Assembly: GCA_013365365.1 (NCBI GenBank)
Contig: JABVXU010000140.1
Location: 1 to 64,000, forward strand
Reading direction: 5' to 3'
Origin: Cruorifilaria tuberocauda
Taxonomy: Eukaryota; Nematoda; Chromadorea; Rhabditida; Onchocercidae
DNA: 64,000 nucleotides
How positions within the stretch are numbered: position 1 is the stretch's first letter; the number at the start of each line of letters is the position of its first letter. A program made the position numbers and the translations under genes. The notes beneath the pieces are model-generated. The model did no database searches, was not told where the DNA came from, and worked only from the letters and a program-made list of their open reading frames with translations. Shown here one piece after another: positions 11,426 through 24,000 of this stretch.

Positions 11426-14400
11426 ATGGCACGGGCATCAACATTTCTTTTAACAGTAGCAAGCGTTATTCTCACTTCGCTTACCGTCGGAAATGCTTTT
11501 TTCCAGAAGAAGCAGTTTTATCCATCTGTTGTCTATATTACAAAAAGTAGTCCTTCCATGGCAGTAAGTTCTTTTTTTGAAGGAAAAATCTTGAATTTTT
11601 GATTTCTCAGTTTTTCGAAGGGCTAAAAAAATTGCTATTGACGTTATTAAAGTTTTTATTGTATTACTGGAAAATATCTCTTATACATGCAGGTGATGTA
11701 TGTACAAGGATTGGTGGTTGCATATATGATTTTTCAAATCGTTAGGAAAATATTTTTCGGTGAATTACGTGCTGCTGAATATGAAGTGAGTCTGGATTTT
11801 TGCAAATTAATTTTTTTAATTAGGCGTGGATTAGAATATATTTATTGGAGAACCACTTCCAGAGAATAGAGCACACTCTTACAATTTGCAGAGAAATGAA
11901 ACTTTTTACTGAAAAAAGGTAAATTAAAGGAAAAACGAATTATTGAAATTTCCAGACATTCGGTACAATACGTGCTCTATCCTCTCTTATATGTGATCTT
12001 TCAAATCGTTAAGAAAATAATTTTCATAAATCACATTTTTTAAGAACCTGTTCGATATTTTTATGCACACAGATAAGTTGGATTCAGTTAAGCGCCTGCA
12101 TTAACTTCGTTGATTTGGAAATCCGCAACTGAATCATTTGACGAGTGCTAATGTTAACCTATATATATGTGCTTTAACCATATAATTTAAGACTAGACTT
12201 TTCATTTACAGCATTTATCAGAGAGAACGTGGCATGCGATCATGGAAACGTGTTTGGCATTTACTGTGTTCCGTGATGATTTTTCACCCCGTTTTGTAAT
12301 GCAGTTTGTTTTTCTGCTTTTTATCAAATTGTTCCATTGGCTCAGTGAAGATCGGGTGGATTTTATGGAGCGCAGTCCAATTATAACCGTATTGTTCCAT
12401 TGCAGGATGATGTGTATGCTCTTGATATTTTTTCTTAATTTTCATGCTTGAGGCAGGTCTTACTGCTCGATTGTGCAGTGATTGATATTTTAGCTTTTCA
12501 GTTTCAATTTATTGCTTTAAAATTTCATAATTCACTAAAGTAGTATAAGCGAATTATAGGACAGTTAAACTCAAATTTCAGTTTCATTGTCTTTATGCAA
12601 TTTTTTTTTGTTTTGAAATCACGATAAGGTCGAATTTTATAATGAAATAAGAAATGATTTGCAATTTATAAATGGTTTCTACAAATTTCAGCACTGCTTG
12701 CCTTTTTGAGTGCTCTGGATAGTTATTTTATATCACATGCATATTTCACAACACTAATTCGCGGCGCATCAGTACAAATTGTGTTTGGATTCGAGGTTGG
12801 TTATTTTGAACAATATTACCATCTATAGTATAAGCAGAGCGGCATATGTTTTTAGCATGGAAAAAAATCCGGTGTTAATTTCAAACTTTCAAGTATTTTT
12901 GTCATTGTTCGATTATAATACCCCTCGTTTATAATGTAGATCTTTTTGAAAATATTCACCTGTTGTTATTCTTACTTTTGATGAGATACCTGCTCTATTT
13001 TAAACTATATTTTCTTTTTTTCTTTCAGTATGCAGTCTTAATGACAATTGTACTGCATGTAACAATTAAGTATATTTTGCATATGCATGATTTACGAAAT
13101 GTACATCCATGGGAAAATAAAGCAGTTTATTTGCTCTATTCGGAACTCCTCATCAGTGTGTTTGTTTTTTTTTCGAAACTCTTAGACGGATGTGTTTAAT
13201 TTTCTAGTTGATTTGCTGTAAGACAAGTGAAAATACTTTAAAGTATATTTATTCTTGCTTCGTACTTTTTACAAAATAATCTATTTCAATGGAAAATTGG
13301 TTTTAAGGGATAACTGGAGGAGTAAATATTAAGGAATCGTGATTTATTTAATAGAGTACTAAAATATTTGATATGCTCTTGGTAAAATAAATGAACCGTA
13401 TTTTTCAGATTGCCTTCGTTGCATTTTGTATATTATTTTTGTGGCCGTAATGATACGTCTACATACTTTTCCTTTATTTTCAATCCGTCCACTTTATCTT
13501 ACTATTCGAGCATTCCATAAGGCAATTAATGATGTTATTCTTTCAAGACGTGCGATACATGCTATGAATAATCTCTTCCCACTAGCTACCGAGCAAGATC
13601 TATTGCAGGGTATCCGTTTTATTATAATCATTTTCATTTTATTTGTAAATTATCTATTGTTTGAAATAATGATTTTTTTAATTCTAATTTTCAGCTTCAT
13701 TTTAAGGTGTTTCGAGATTTATCCATACAAAGTTATGAATTGTGAGGAACTTCGACTGTTATATAAAGTTCTACTTCCTCATTCTCTTATTTTTTTAAAC
13801 TGTAATAACGGAAATCTTTTTCATCTTTATATCTTTATTCATCTTCATTCAGGCGATAATACATGTATAATCTGCCGTGAGGAGATGACACCGGTTAGTG
13901 GAGCAAAGAAACTACCATGTAATCATATTTTTCATGCAAACTGCCTGCGTTCATGGTTCCAACGACAGCAGAGCTGTCCCACTTGCCGTACTGATATTTT
14001 AGGTTTGCATCTGTCACATGATTCGTTTTGTATGCAATTTTTCAATATTTATCTTTCTTCGACAACAAAGTTTATAGTGACATTGTCATTTAAGGAGGTT
14101 TTTTTTGCTTGACCAGACCATATTTTTTAATTAATTAATTCAGCACAACGAAGGACAGTACCAACATCACCGGCAGCTGGAGCAGCAGCTGTACCTGTGG
14201 ATAGACCCGCTCAAGGACGACAAAATGTTGGGGGAGTACAGCCTGCAAATAATGGTGGTGAAATTCCAAATATGTTTCCATTCATGGCGCAGTTCGCTTT
14301 TCCACAACAACCACAGCAACAGCAGCAACAACCACAAGCTGGGACCAGTTCTGCTGGCCTTCGAAATGATGGTGACTCCGTACCTCGGATGCCATCTCCT

Positions 14401-15921
14401 ACTGCTAATTTCAGTATGCCTCAGTTCCCAGCTACACCGCCAGGATTTCCATTTATGGTTAGATTTTTGATAAACATATTTCTGTTTTTAATAACCATGT
14501 TTTATTTAGATGAAGCTGATTAATATGTCTTTATTTCACTTAGATAAAACTATAATTCTGTGAATAATTTTTTTAATATGCTTTATTCCATTATATAAAA
14601 TATCTTTACTTGATCCTATAAATATTTTTCAATGATCATTTAATAGTAGATTACTTAATTTCTTATCAGTAAACATTTAAGATGTGGTTGTAGCCACTAG
14701 TTTTTAGTGATAAAGTAAGTTTGTTGATTTATTTTTGTACATACAGATTTATTTTATTATATGCTTAATTAAATTCGTCCTTTCTTGATTTATTTCTTTG
14801 GCTTTAACCTTTTTTTGATGTTTTATTGGATTCATAACCAATTTCTAATATTCTCGATCATTATTTGCTTCTTTTTAGTTCTCAATTTTTCTCACCAAGA
14901 TACATTTTTCTCTGAAATGTCTATTTATCTTTTGCAGTGTATCCTAAGAAATTCTTATGAAACTATCAGAAATTAAACTTCTTTCAACTTCTTTCACCTC
15001 AAATGAACGTTGATAAAGTAGTCGTACAGAAAGTTTCCAATTTCGATGAGTGGTGATAGAATCATCATTCAAAAGAAATAGAATTTCGGTTATTAACTAT
15101 ATATCCTTCGCAAGAGTAAGATTTCAAGAATGCATTCCTTATTGTGATCTTCTTTAGGCAATACCACCATTCGCTGTACCTCCAGTGTTCCCATTTCCAC
15201 CGGTTCCTAGTTTTGTTGGTCTAACGGACGAAGAAGTTGCTGCTATGGAAGGAACCGAACGAGCAGCTGTCGAAGCACGTATCAATTGCATTCGCAATAT
15301 AGGTTTACTATTGGATGCGGCTACTATGCAGTTGCAACAATACATGATCATTGTACAGTCACTCAGGTCAATTACGGAGTTGAATTTCAAAAATATTGAA
15401 AAATAAAGTCTTTGATAATGAGTTTTGAAGTCTTATAAACCTTATAAATAAAGATTTCCTATTGGATATATAAATATGTATATCGATCATTTATCCAATA
15501 TCTGCACATTTAAATTTTCCATTTGCAGAAAGCTATAAGAAATTTTTGCAGCATTTCTTTAAGGATTTTTTCCTGTTCCATCCTAAAATTTTACCCTTTT
15601 TATAGCGTTCCGACTTATGCAACTGCAACAACAAATACAAATACAAATGATACAACATTACCTGGGACTTCGGCAGCTTCTTGCCCTGTCGCCGAAAATT
15701 CTGTTCATGGACCATCATGCCATGAACCTATTCTTAACGACATACCACTATCTAGTTCGAATGAAGCTAAGTTGGATAAGAGTTCACCAATATCAGGTAT
15801 CAGTAGTACAGCGCCAACCTGTTCTTCTGCATCAACTACCGAGCTAGACGAAATTCGACAACGGAGGATTCATAAATTTGATCCTACAACATCATCATTA
15901 TCAGATAATGGCAATGATTGA
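11426..15921 (+). CDS. sel-11: HRD1/synoviolin ER-associated E3 ubiquitin ligase (SEL-11)
   Basis: Ten exons join in phase: 11426-11563, 11693-11785, 12212-12413, 12692-12795, 13029-13155, 13409-13609, 13853-14002, 14144-14457, 15158-15366 and 15606-15921. They give 617 residues, the length I recall for human SYVN1. The first ~250 residues are multi-pass membrane sequence with long conserved blocks (VVYITKSSPSMA, ETCLAFTVFRDDFSPRF, FHWLSEDRVDFMERSP, RGASVQ, MIRLHTFPLFSIRPLY). A RING-H2 domain follows at about 291-332: CIICREE, then CNHIFHANCLRSWFQRQQ and CPTC. The tail is rich in Pro and Gln, with a block near 430-460 (LLLDAATMQLQQY) and a conserved RQRRIHKF near the C terminus. HRD1 ubiquitinates misfolded ER proteins for ER-associated degradation. 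Intron 2 carries a decayed copy of exon 2. Confidence 0.97.
11956..12042 (+). pseudogene. Decayed duplicate of HRD1 exon 2 within intron 2
   Basis: After a kept TTTCCAG acceptor, one frame reads VQYVLYPLLYVIFQIVKKI, clearly related to exon 2 (VQGLVVAYMIFQIVRKI). The DNA match is strongest around tttcaaatcgtta(a/g)gaaaata. The related frame is out of phase with exon 1, ends in a stop and has no good donor at the equivalent place, so it is probably not used. Confidence 0.7.
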
Positions 15922-17445
15922 TTGGAATGAGATGAGCAAGAAGTTCTATGATTATCTTTTATTTCTTTCGGCATTATTTGTTTCTGTATATTTTATGCGT
16001 TGACATTTCCGTATAATGTTAGCATCTTCCGGATAGTACCATTTCTCCAATTTTTGGATGTATCTTCTAAAAAGTGGTCAAATATTATTTAACTGTCTCT
16101 CTCAATAATTTCACTAATTTTGAAAAATATCTATTCATGTTTAAATCGTTGAAATGGTTATGCGAAACTGTAAAATGTTTCGTATTGTATAGAACTTATA
16201 GCAGTGACTTTTTAATCAGTTTATTTCTGAAGATGCGATAGTTCAAACCCAGTGTTTTTTCTTTTAGTTCTTTTTCTTCACAACCAGATTTTGCTGATAA
16301 ATTATTAAAACATCGGTTTACTGTTTTTTAACTTTGTCTGAAAGATTGCTGATCACACTGAAGTACAATTGTTTTGTTCATCGCGTCTCCAATTATAGCG
16401 ATAGCGATGATATTCAATAGAAATGATTCCCACTATTAGTGATTTGGTGATATAGTTAGCAAAAAGGAAAATGGAATTGTAACTAGAATCAAATGGATAA
16501 GATGGCTTCAGTCTCTTGAATTTTGGGACGATTTTGATGGAAGATGTTAAATTTCTAATCTATAATCCCACAAATCATTAATTGCGTCACGTATTAAAAT
16601 ATACCATTAGTGCGTTTACCTTGCAAAAGAATTAAATTTATTGGAAAATTCGATCACCGTTGAAAAAGAAGAAAATGAGGGGAATTTATGATTTTTTTTT
16701 CATTTGCTAAATTTCAAATGATAATCGATAGGAAAAAAAACCAGTAAGGCAACTGTGTTGGTGATATGAATGCCATTTGTAGGATACAGTGATGGGTCTA
16801 ATGATTCATATCTTTTACTTCTTAAATTCAGCTAATTTCTAATTGCTCACAATATCAGCATATTTCAAATTAAAGCCATTTATTACTATCGTTTGGAAAA
16901 TTATGAAAAGGGAGACGTCTTACATTACATTTATAATTTTTCAAGTTTACAAAATTGCATAATTTCTACAATGATTGTCATGTTCCCCTGACCAGTCATT
17001 GCTAAAAAGCTATTAAAACCAGAATTGTCCATCACCGATTTATTAACAGTACCAACCCTATTATTATACGCTGTAATAGTAGAAATGTTGTATCGATTCT
17101 ATGAACCGACATTCTTGATAATTGATTATGATGAATATACACACGTTCGATACATCGCAATCAACAGAGCAAAAAGTTCTACAGTTATGGGTTGAATCGA
17201 TATATCTCATCATGAATGATATACGAAGTACACATAATTGGTACATGCAGATCGTGCACAATAGACATGCACACAAAAATTCATCTAATTTCGACAATTA
17301 CGCTATCAAAATCTAATCATTAACATATTATTAGTAAAAGTAGAAAATGAAGATAAAGGCAAAAATGCATTGGAAGTTTAAATATTTCTATCTGACATTG
17401 AGAGAGGAAGCAGAAAGAAGTGAAAGAGCAGGAATGAGAAAAGTG
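15922..17445. other. Convergent intergenic region
   Basis: About 1.5 kb between the HRD1 stop and the stop of the minus-strand membrane-protein gene. It should hold both 3' untranslated regions. Short overlapping ORFs at 17064-17316 on both strands lack family resemblance. Nothing else is seen. Confidence 0.5.
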
Positions 17446-19484
17446 CTAAATATTTTCAATATTTACTTGATTATTATTTAATTCTTCTTGATTTTGTCGA
17501 ATTACACCATTTGGCGGTTGATTAATGAATTGACGTCTGTAACGAAGATACCGAGCTCTTCCCTCGTTTATTATGTTTTGTTGTTCACGCAAAACCTACA
17601 ATCAGTTCCTTCAAATTTACCCTTTTCCTTCCTCCGTCAAGAAAGAGGAAATTAGTGATTCTCCTGAACGTTTGCATAATTACGATCATGATTTGTTACG
17701 GATACAAATACATATAGCGGATACATAATAAAGTCAGAATAATACATAACACCTGCACTATTTAACTAAGGTAACGATAACAAATTATCTTTTAGTCATC
17801 TGTTAAAAATACAATATCACTAAATGAAGCGTTTCAAGCAGGTTGATTGGTAATAATTAGTTACCTGCTCTTCGATAACTGTATAATGCTGATAGTAAAC
17901 TAGTTGTAAAACGACAATTGCAAGCAATAAAGCATAAATATTTGTAATTAACATTGCGCTAGCCCAAACGCATCGTTTCCATACTTCCATATCCAATAAG
18001 TTGTCGGAAACTTGTTGCACATCAATTATAAGATCAATAGACCAATATAAGATATAGGAGAACTAAAATTTGATTTAAACAAATTCCATTCTTCTTCCGT
18101 TTCCTTTGTTACTGTCTAAGTCTGTATCAGCGCCCGATATTTTAATCCTTCTACAATTCTCCTTTTTACTTCATGGTAAATTTTTTCCTTTAAACTTCAA
18201 AATTTATTTCCTTATTATCCTTATTGGTGTCACAAGTCTTAGCATTACCCATGCTATCGTTATAACTTACAGCTTTTTATAGAAGAAATGATCTAACACA
18301 ATACCCGGTATTAATTGAATGATTTATTCTTGCGTGCAGTTTGTCAGTTCTCATAAATTTCAAAATGAAGAAATGATTCATTCGCAGTTGTGAGCAGTAA
18401 TTAAAGAAATAATAGCCTTCTAAATTTATGTTCGCTATATTTCAGCAAAACTTACAATGGTTAATAGTATTGGAGGAATAAGCATAAAGCTTGGAAAAAG
18501 TGTTCGCATGGCGTAAGTTGGAACGAGCCACTCGAAGTCAGCATGAATTAATGCAAAAAGCGCTGACAATGGCGCTAATCCGTACAGAAATAATTCAGAC
18601 ATACCCCAAAGCAGCTGAAATCGTTTTAAAAAAGTTAATTATATTACTAATTAGACAAATTACTTTTTTTTCGTCAATTTAACTACTAGTGAACAATTTT
18701 AAGTAGTCAGTTAAACGGAAAATATTTTTTTTGTTCCATTCACTCAATTACATGTACTCACTTATAAGACTAAGTTATGTTGCCAATTAAGTTTATTTGA
18801 TCAAAGTTGATTTGAATTAATTCTGCTTATTCATTTTATAAACTGAATTAAAATGAGAATTTTTGTTTAACCAAAATATTAATTAGCTAAAATTATGCAA
18901 TAGGGAAAAAATTGGCAGTAAGATACTTCAGATTGCCATTTATTTTAAATTGAAATTAACTGCAAGTTTTTTCCCTTCACTTTTTTATAAAATAAATTTT
19001 GTTGTAAACGTGAAATTTGTTTCATATCTCACAATAAATATACCACATCCTACATTAATACGATTACTGTGTACTTTGATTGAAAATTGAAGAAATTAAC
19101 TACTACAATAATACACAAACTAATCATTACTCCAGCACTTCTTTCTTGATAGAATTGACATGAGGTGCATCGATTGAGGATCATTAATTGATTGATATGA
19201 TCATATAATCGCTTAATTCCTATCACCGAATATAAAATAAAGATAGCATAACCGCCCATCTACAATGAATGAAAAAAGGATGCTGAAACGAAAGAAAACT
19301 GAAATTTGGAATAATCTTTCTTTGTTCAAAATCAGTAAACCTTTAAAAAATCACTGTGAGAAGTTGATTTAACTCTTTCAAGATTTCCATCAAAAAAGAA
19401 AAAAACCTTAATATAAGCCTTATAACAGAAATAACTCGGCTTATCAGCAGCACTTTCATCTTCTGATGCTTCTCGATCCATCAT
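17446..19484 (-). CDS. Unrecognised multi-pass membrane protein (about five helices)
   Basis: Five exons join in phase: 19484-19407, 19259-19068, 18614-18456, 18062-17865 and 17595-17446, giving 258 residues. A short acidic N terminus (MMDREASEDESAADKPSYF) is followed by hydrophobic segments at roughly 28-45 (YAIFILYSVIG), 67-87 (VMISLCIIVVVNFF), 91-118 (LFLYGLAPLSALFALIHA), 131-158 (FPSFMLIPPILLTIFSYIL) and 178-205 (ASAMLITNIYALLLAIVVLQL). The hydrophilic tail is rich in Asn, Gln and Arg. A TAG acceptor two bases before the start (mRNA from 19486) suggests trans-splicing. I do not recognise the family. Splice phase and membrane character make a real gene likely; the function is unknown. It is convergent with HRD1 and divergent from VIPAS39. 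Confidence 0.75.
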
Positions 19485-19486
19485 AT

Positions 19487-21021
19487 CTACGAATGGATCA
19501 TATTTATCATTTTGTTTGATTTTTAATATCAAAAAAAAAATTAAGTAAGATGTTTCACAAATTTATTAAATTCTTTTTTCTACGTTACATTTGAAAATTT
19601 CACTCCAAAGCCTGAATATTGTCATTATTGAAAACATTTATCTCTTTATGATGCGCTTGAGAATTTTCCACGATAATAAGTTTTCAAATAATTTTGAACA
19701 ATTTCCTTTTATTGAATGAATTATATTAAAACATTATTTATATGTTATTGATTTAAAACTTTTTCAATTAACCAAAATGCGCTGATGATTACTATAAAAT
19801 TTAAAAACGTAAAGTCAATATGAAGTGGGAAAAAGTTTTAGAATGGGGAGATCGCACCATTGAGTCAACCGAACAAAATCGAATGCTAACAATATAAAAA
19901 GATTCAAATGTAATGCTTCCCAATTTCTGATTGTATCAATTTTTCATATCGATCAATATTTAAATATTTAAATCAAACAATTTTTGGCATGAGTGAACAC
20001 AAGTCATATCACTCGTACTAATTAATATTAAAAGAATTAATTTGATGTCAACTTTAAACAATTTAGTTAAACTTGATTAAATGATTTTACTTATATCATT
20101 TAATTTAACACCGATCGATTCATTATGACTCAGGTCAGTTCAGCTTATCTCGTTTCGATTTCATTGAAAATTATGATTGGTTGCAATTTGATTCGATCCA
20201 TATAGCTTCGTTTCGTTCCATTTCATTTATTTCAACTTGCTTTGAATAAATTAAGTGCAACCCATTTTATGATGGCTTAGTTGAAGATATACAGTCTCAT
20301 CAGTAAAAATCTGTTTGAAACCTCAGACAACAAAGTTTTCATGAATCGAGCAAAATTCGGATATTTGAACTTATCACCCAAACTCTCGCAAATATTGCAT
20401 CCTGAAAGATTTGAACTCCTGATCCAGTGTGTAATCATTAATATTCAACAGTCTTCCAATGCTCTTTTGTCTTCACTCTTGAATGATAAATCCCATTTAA
20501 TTAATAATTCCGAAATTATCGAATTCCGAACACTCTCAACACTTGCAAATCCATATTATACCAATTGCAAAAGTATTTAAGCACTCTCAATCTCTGTTCA
20601 CACTTGCTCATACTGACTGGATGTTTTCTCATTCTCTGATTCTGTGCTTTCTCAAAAGTTTCGTTTATGCCTAACGTCTTCTCGATTAACGTGTCCACTC
20701 ATCCATGATTCACTTTGAATTCTTTCACAGATTTTTTTTGCGGTTCATCAGACGGAATGTCTGGGATTGATTTCGTGTTAAAATATTTGATATTTATTCC
20801 TGACTTCTCATTTTCCCTTCATATTTTCGGGAGATTTTGTCATCGTCTGAAAACAATATTCTACTGGAATTTCATTAAATTTTACATACAGTTAAATGCT
20901 TGATGAACTCCAAATTAAATTTTATCTATCAAAAATTAAATTTCAATAAAACTTATTACGTTTCAGTCATGCTTGTGTATTAGTAGATGTAGCATATATT
21001 GCAAAGATATTGTGAAATTTT
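19487..21021. promoter_or_regulatory. Divergent intergenic region with VIPAS39 leader
   Basis: This region separates the divergent membrane-protein and VIPAS39 genes. A TTTCAG acceptor ending at 20966 is the best trans-splice site for VIPAS39. The leader after it holds a five-codon ORF (20969-20983, MLVY then stop) and an immediate start-stop pair (ATGTAG, 20987-20992). A 99-codon ORF at 20281-20580 (+) has no family resemblance. Confidence 0.45.
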
Positions 21022-24000
21022 ATGGCAGCTCACCGAAAATTCACTTTTGAAAATCCGGAAGATAGCTACTGGAATTCCAATGATTTCATCGACATACCAT
21101 TTGACAATTCGTCGACTATTAATGCGGTAATTGATCATTTAATTTACTGATCATATCCTGCTTTTATTCTATTTGAATTTAATTTGAATGAATGGTAAAT
21201 AGCCATTTAGATAACTCTAAATATATTCATTTTTTCCAGTTTATCATTTTCTTCCCGTATCTGTAATTTTAAGAATATTTTTTGAAGTATAAATGCTTAT
21301 TTGCTAATTTTTAGTACTGTAAAAAGTCCGGCAACATACTGTCGATTTTCCAATTGTATATTTTAGCATTATTTTTCTAAAATTCAAATTTTTATAGGCT
21401 GCTGCTCGAGCAGCTCTAGATGATTTGTTCGAGTGTAAGTTCCGTTTTGATAGCGATGATGGATGGTCCAATGCTGGAAGCGAATCGCCATCAGCCGAAG
21501 AAAATCTGACCAAGCAAAATTTAAGGTTAGATTCTATTTATGTGGATAAAGTTAGAGATTTTCAACCCTCAGATAAAAGTTATTTTATTTTACAATTAAT
21601 CCTAACGAAATGATAAAAGCTGCATTCCGTCTCTTTCTTTGCGACTTGTTAAATTGCGATGTAATGATTACAAAATCTACTATTTTACCTACATTTGAAG
21701 CCGTTCGATTTTCATTTTCTTAATGAATTACTTTGAAAATTTCAAATTTACAATTCAGAAATGGAAGTGTAGATGTATTGAAAGCTGTTGTTGAAAACTC
21801 AATATCCAGCAGCACTTTCATTCATTCCAATCGGGTAAATATATAAAATTTCATTTTTGATATTGTTTATCCATTGGATCCATTAGCAACAGCTAATAGA
21901 TATGTGATCTTGACAAAATCTTTAATTTTCTTTCTCAAATTTCTGGCTTTGATTCGCATGAAGCAAAAGTAAATATATACATATATATACAGCTGTTTTC
22001 GTTGAGTTTAAAATTCATAGTTTTTAGGATCAGCCATTTGATCAGAAGTTTCGGTCAAAATCAACCGCTGTTTTCTGGGATTCTGTTGGTTCATTCACCT
22101 CTGACGGGAGTGCTGAATCGCTTTCGAGTAATGCAACTGCACAACTTGACTACTCGAGGCTGAAGAGTGAACATAGGAAATTGCAAAAACATTTAGAGGT
22201 TTTCTGTTTAGATTCTTGTTTTTCTTTTTTTGTTACAAGTTTTTTTTTTCTTTTAATTTAATTTATGACCTTCCATTTTTTTTATTTTCTCCTGAACAAT
22301 GTAATCGAACTAAAAGCATGCATGATATATATGTTTAGCAGTCAGCATTTTTAAAGAATTTCATTTTCATAATTTCTGTAAGTTTTTTGTTTTATTGCTT
22401 CAAAATCTTCTACAGTATTTGACATCATCCATAAATATATTCCAATAGCTTTTTTCCATCGATTTAAGTTCCTATCTAGTAATTGGTGTTCGTGTTTTTT
22501 ATTACAGCAAGTAAGATTACAACGTTATCGTCCAGCTGATCCTGATCTTACAGTGCGAAGATTGTTACGAAATGATCCGGTCTCATTAGATTTGTATCGA
22601 AGTAAAAAGGAAAAGCTGGATTTATTGGAAGCTGCTTTGGAATCCTGTGATGGCAATGTCATCATTGCTGTAAGCATCATTTTAATTTTTTCTTGTTTAG
22701 AAAGATTATGTCTATTTGCATATTTCTTTCACATTACTGCATTTGAAGAAAATTTTTGTTTTTCTGTTGATGTCTAAAATCTTTCTCCGATCTATTTCCA
22801 AGTTGTTGAGAGTTGTGGGTTCGATTGTTTGATAGATTTTTAGAGTTATTTATGTTATAATTAATGCTTATGGTTCACTTGTTTTTTAATAGAAGATTAA
22901 GCTTCCAGCTTTGGCGACTGTACTGATTAGCAGATATTGTTTGATGTTCATTTACTTGCTTAAACTAGTAGATTTTTTAATTCTAGTTCATTCATTGTAG
23001 AATATTTAAAGTGTTCATATAGATTGGTATTTGTTTCGGAGCAGAATAAAAAACTTTATTTTTAGCCGTTCTATAAATTTGTCAGAGCTGCAACTTAATC
23101 CTTTATCCTTGCCATTTCTTTGTGTCAGTCTCTTATCATTTATTTTAAGGATTTGTATATTTATTTTATGAATCGATGTTCAGGTGGTACTGGCCTTGGA
23201 AAGATCTCTTAAAACTCCGATATTTTTGGATATTCTGAAACAGAAGTCAGTTGCTGCTCATCATTATGTCGCTTATTTGAAAGATACAAAAAATTTTGAT
23301 CAACTTACTTCAACATTATTGTAAGTTCATTTATTTCTATATTTAAACTTTGTAACGTGCAGTATTCCTGTTTTTTACTGCATAATCTACGAGCTGCCTT
23401 TGCGCTACTATTTCATAAGCATATGAGATGTTAAGCCTAATTCTAAGTATCATAAATTCATATTGATGAATAGCGTGTGATGAATTCTCCATAAAGAATT
23501 CATCACATAAACATGGAATTCTCAAAATGAAATCATCAGTCACTCTTCCATCTTTCTTATTTTCAAAAAATATAAAAAAGAGTAGTGTATGTTTTACATA
23601 CTTCTTTCCATCATGTACAACAAAAGCCAAGTGGTCATATAATTTACCTTAAAAAGTTTCTTTTTAGAGCTTTGAATCGTATTGAAGAAGTTTCACTTGT
23701 CTTATACTCAGTAGCCTGCAGGAAGCAACCAAGTGAACGAATCATGTTTTTAAAAAAATGTTTGAATTTATGTACTGGTATTTCATCATTGGAAGCTTTT
23801 TCGAAATCTGTAAATGAATATATCGATCTTTTGGAACGTCAAATTATAATTGAAGTAAATAATTTAATGATAGTTTCTTATCTAGTTTAATGTTATAGAC
23901 CATAATACAGCATCTAGAAATACCTTTTTGATGATTCTTCGCTTTCACAAATGTTCGGCTATTTAGGATGCTGATGAATCACTTATCAAGGAAGGAAAAA

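Noticed and set aside
15154..15390. Minus-strand ORF of 78 codons over HRD1 exon 9
   Set aside because: It is the antisense shadow of a firmly identified coding exon.
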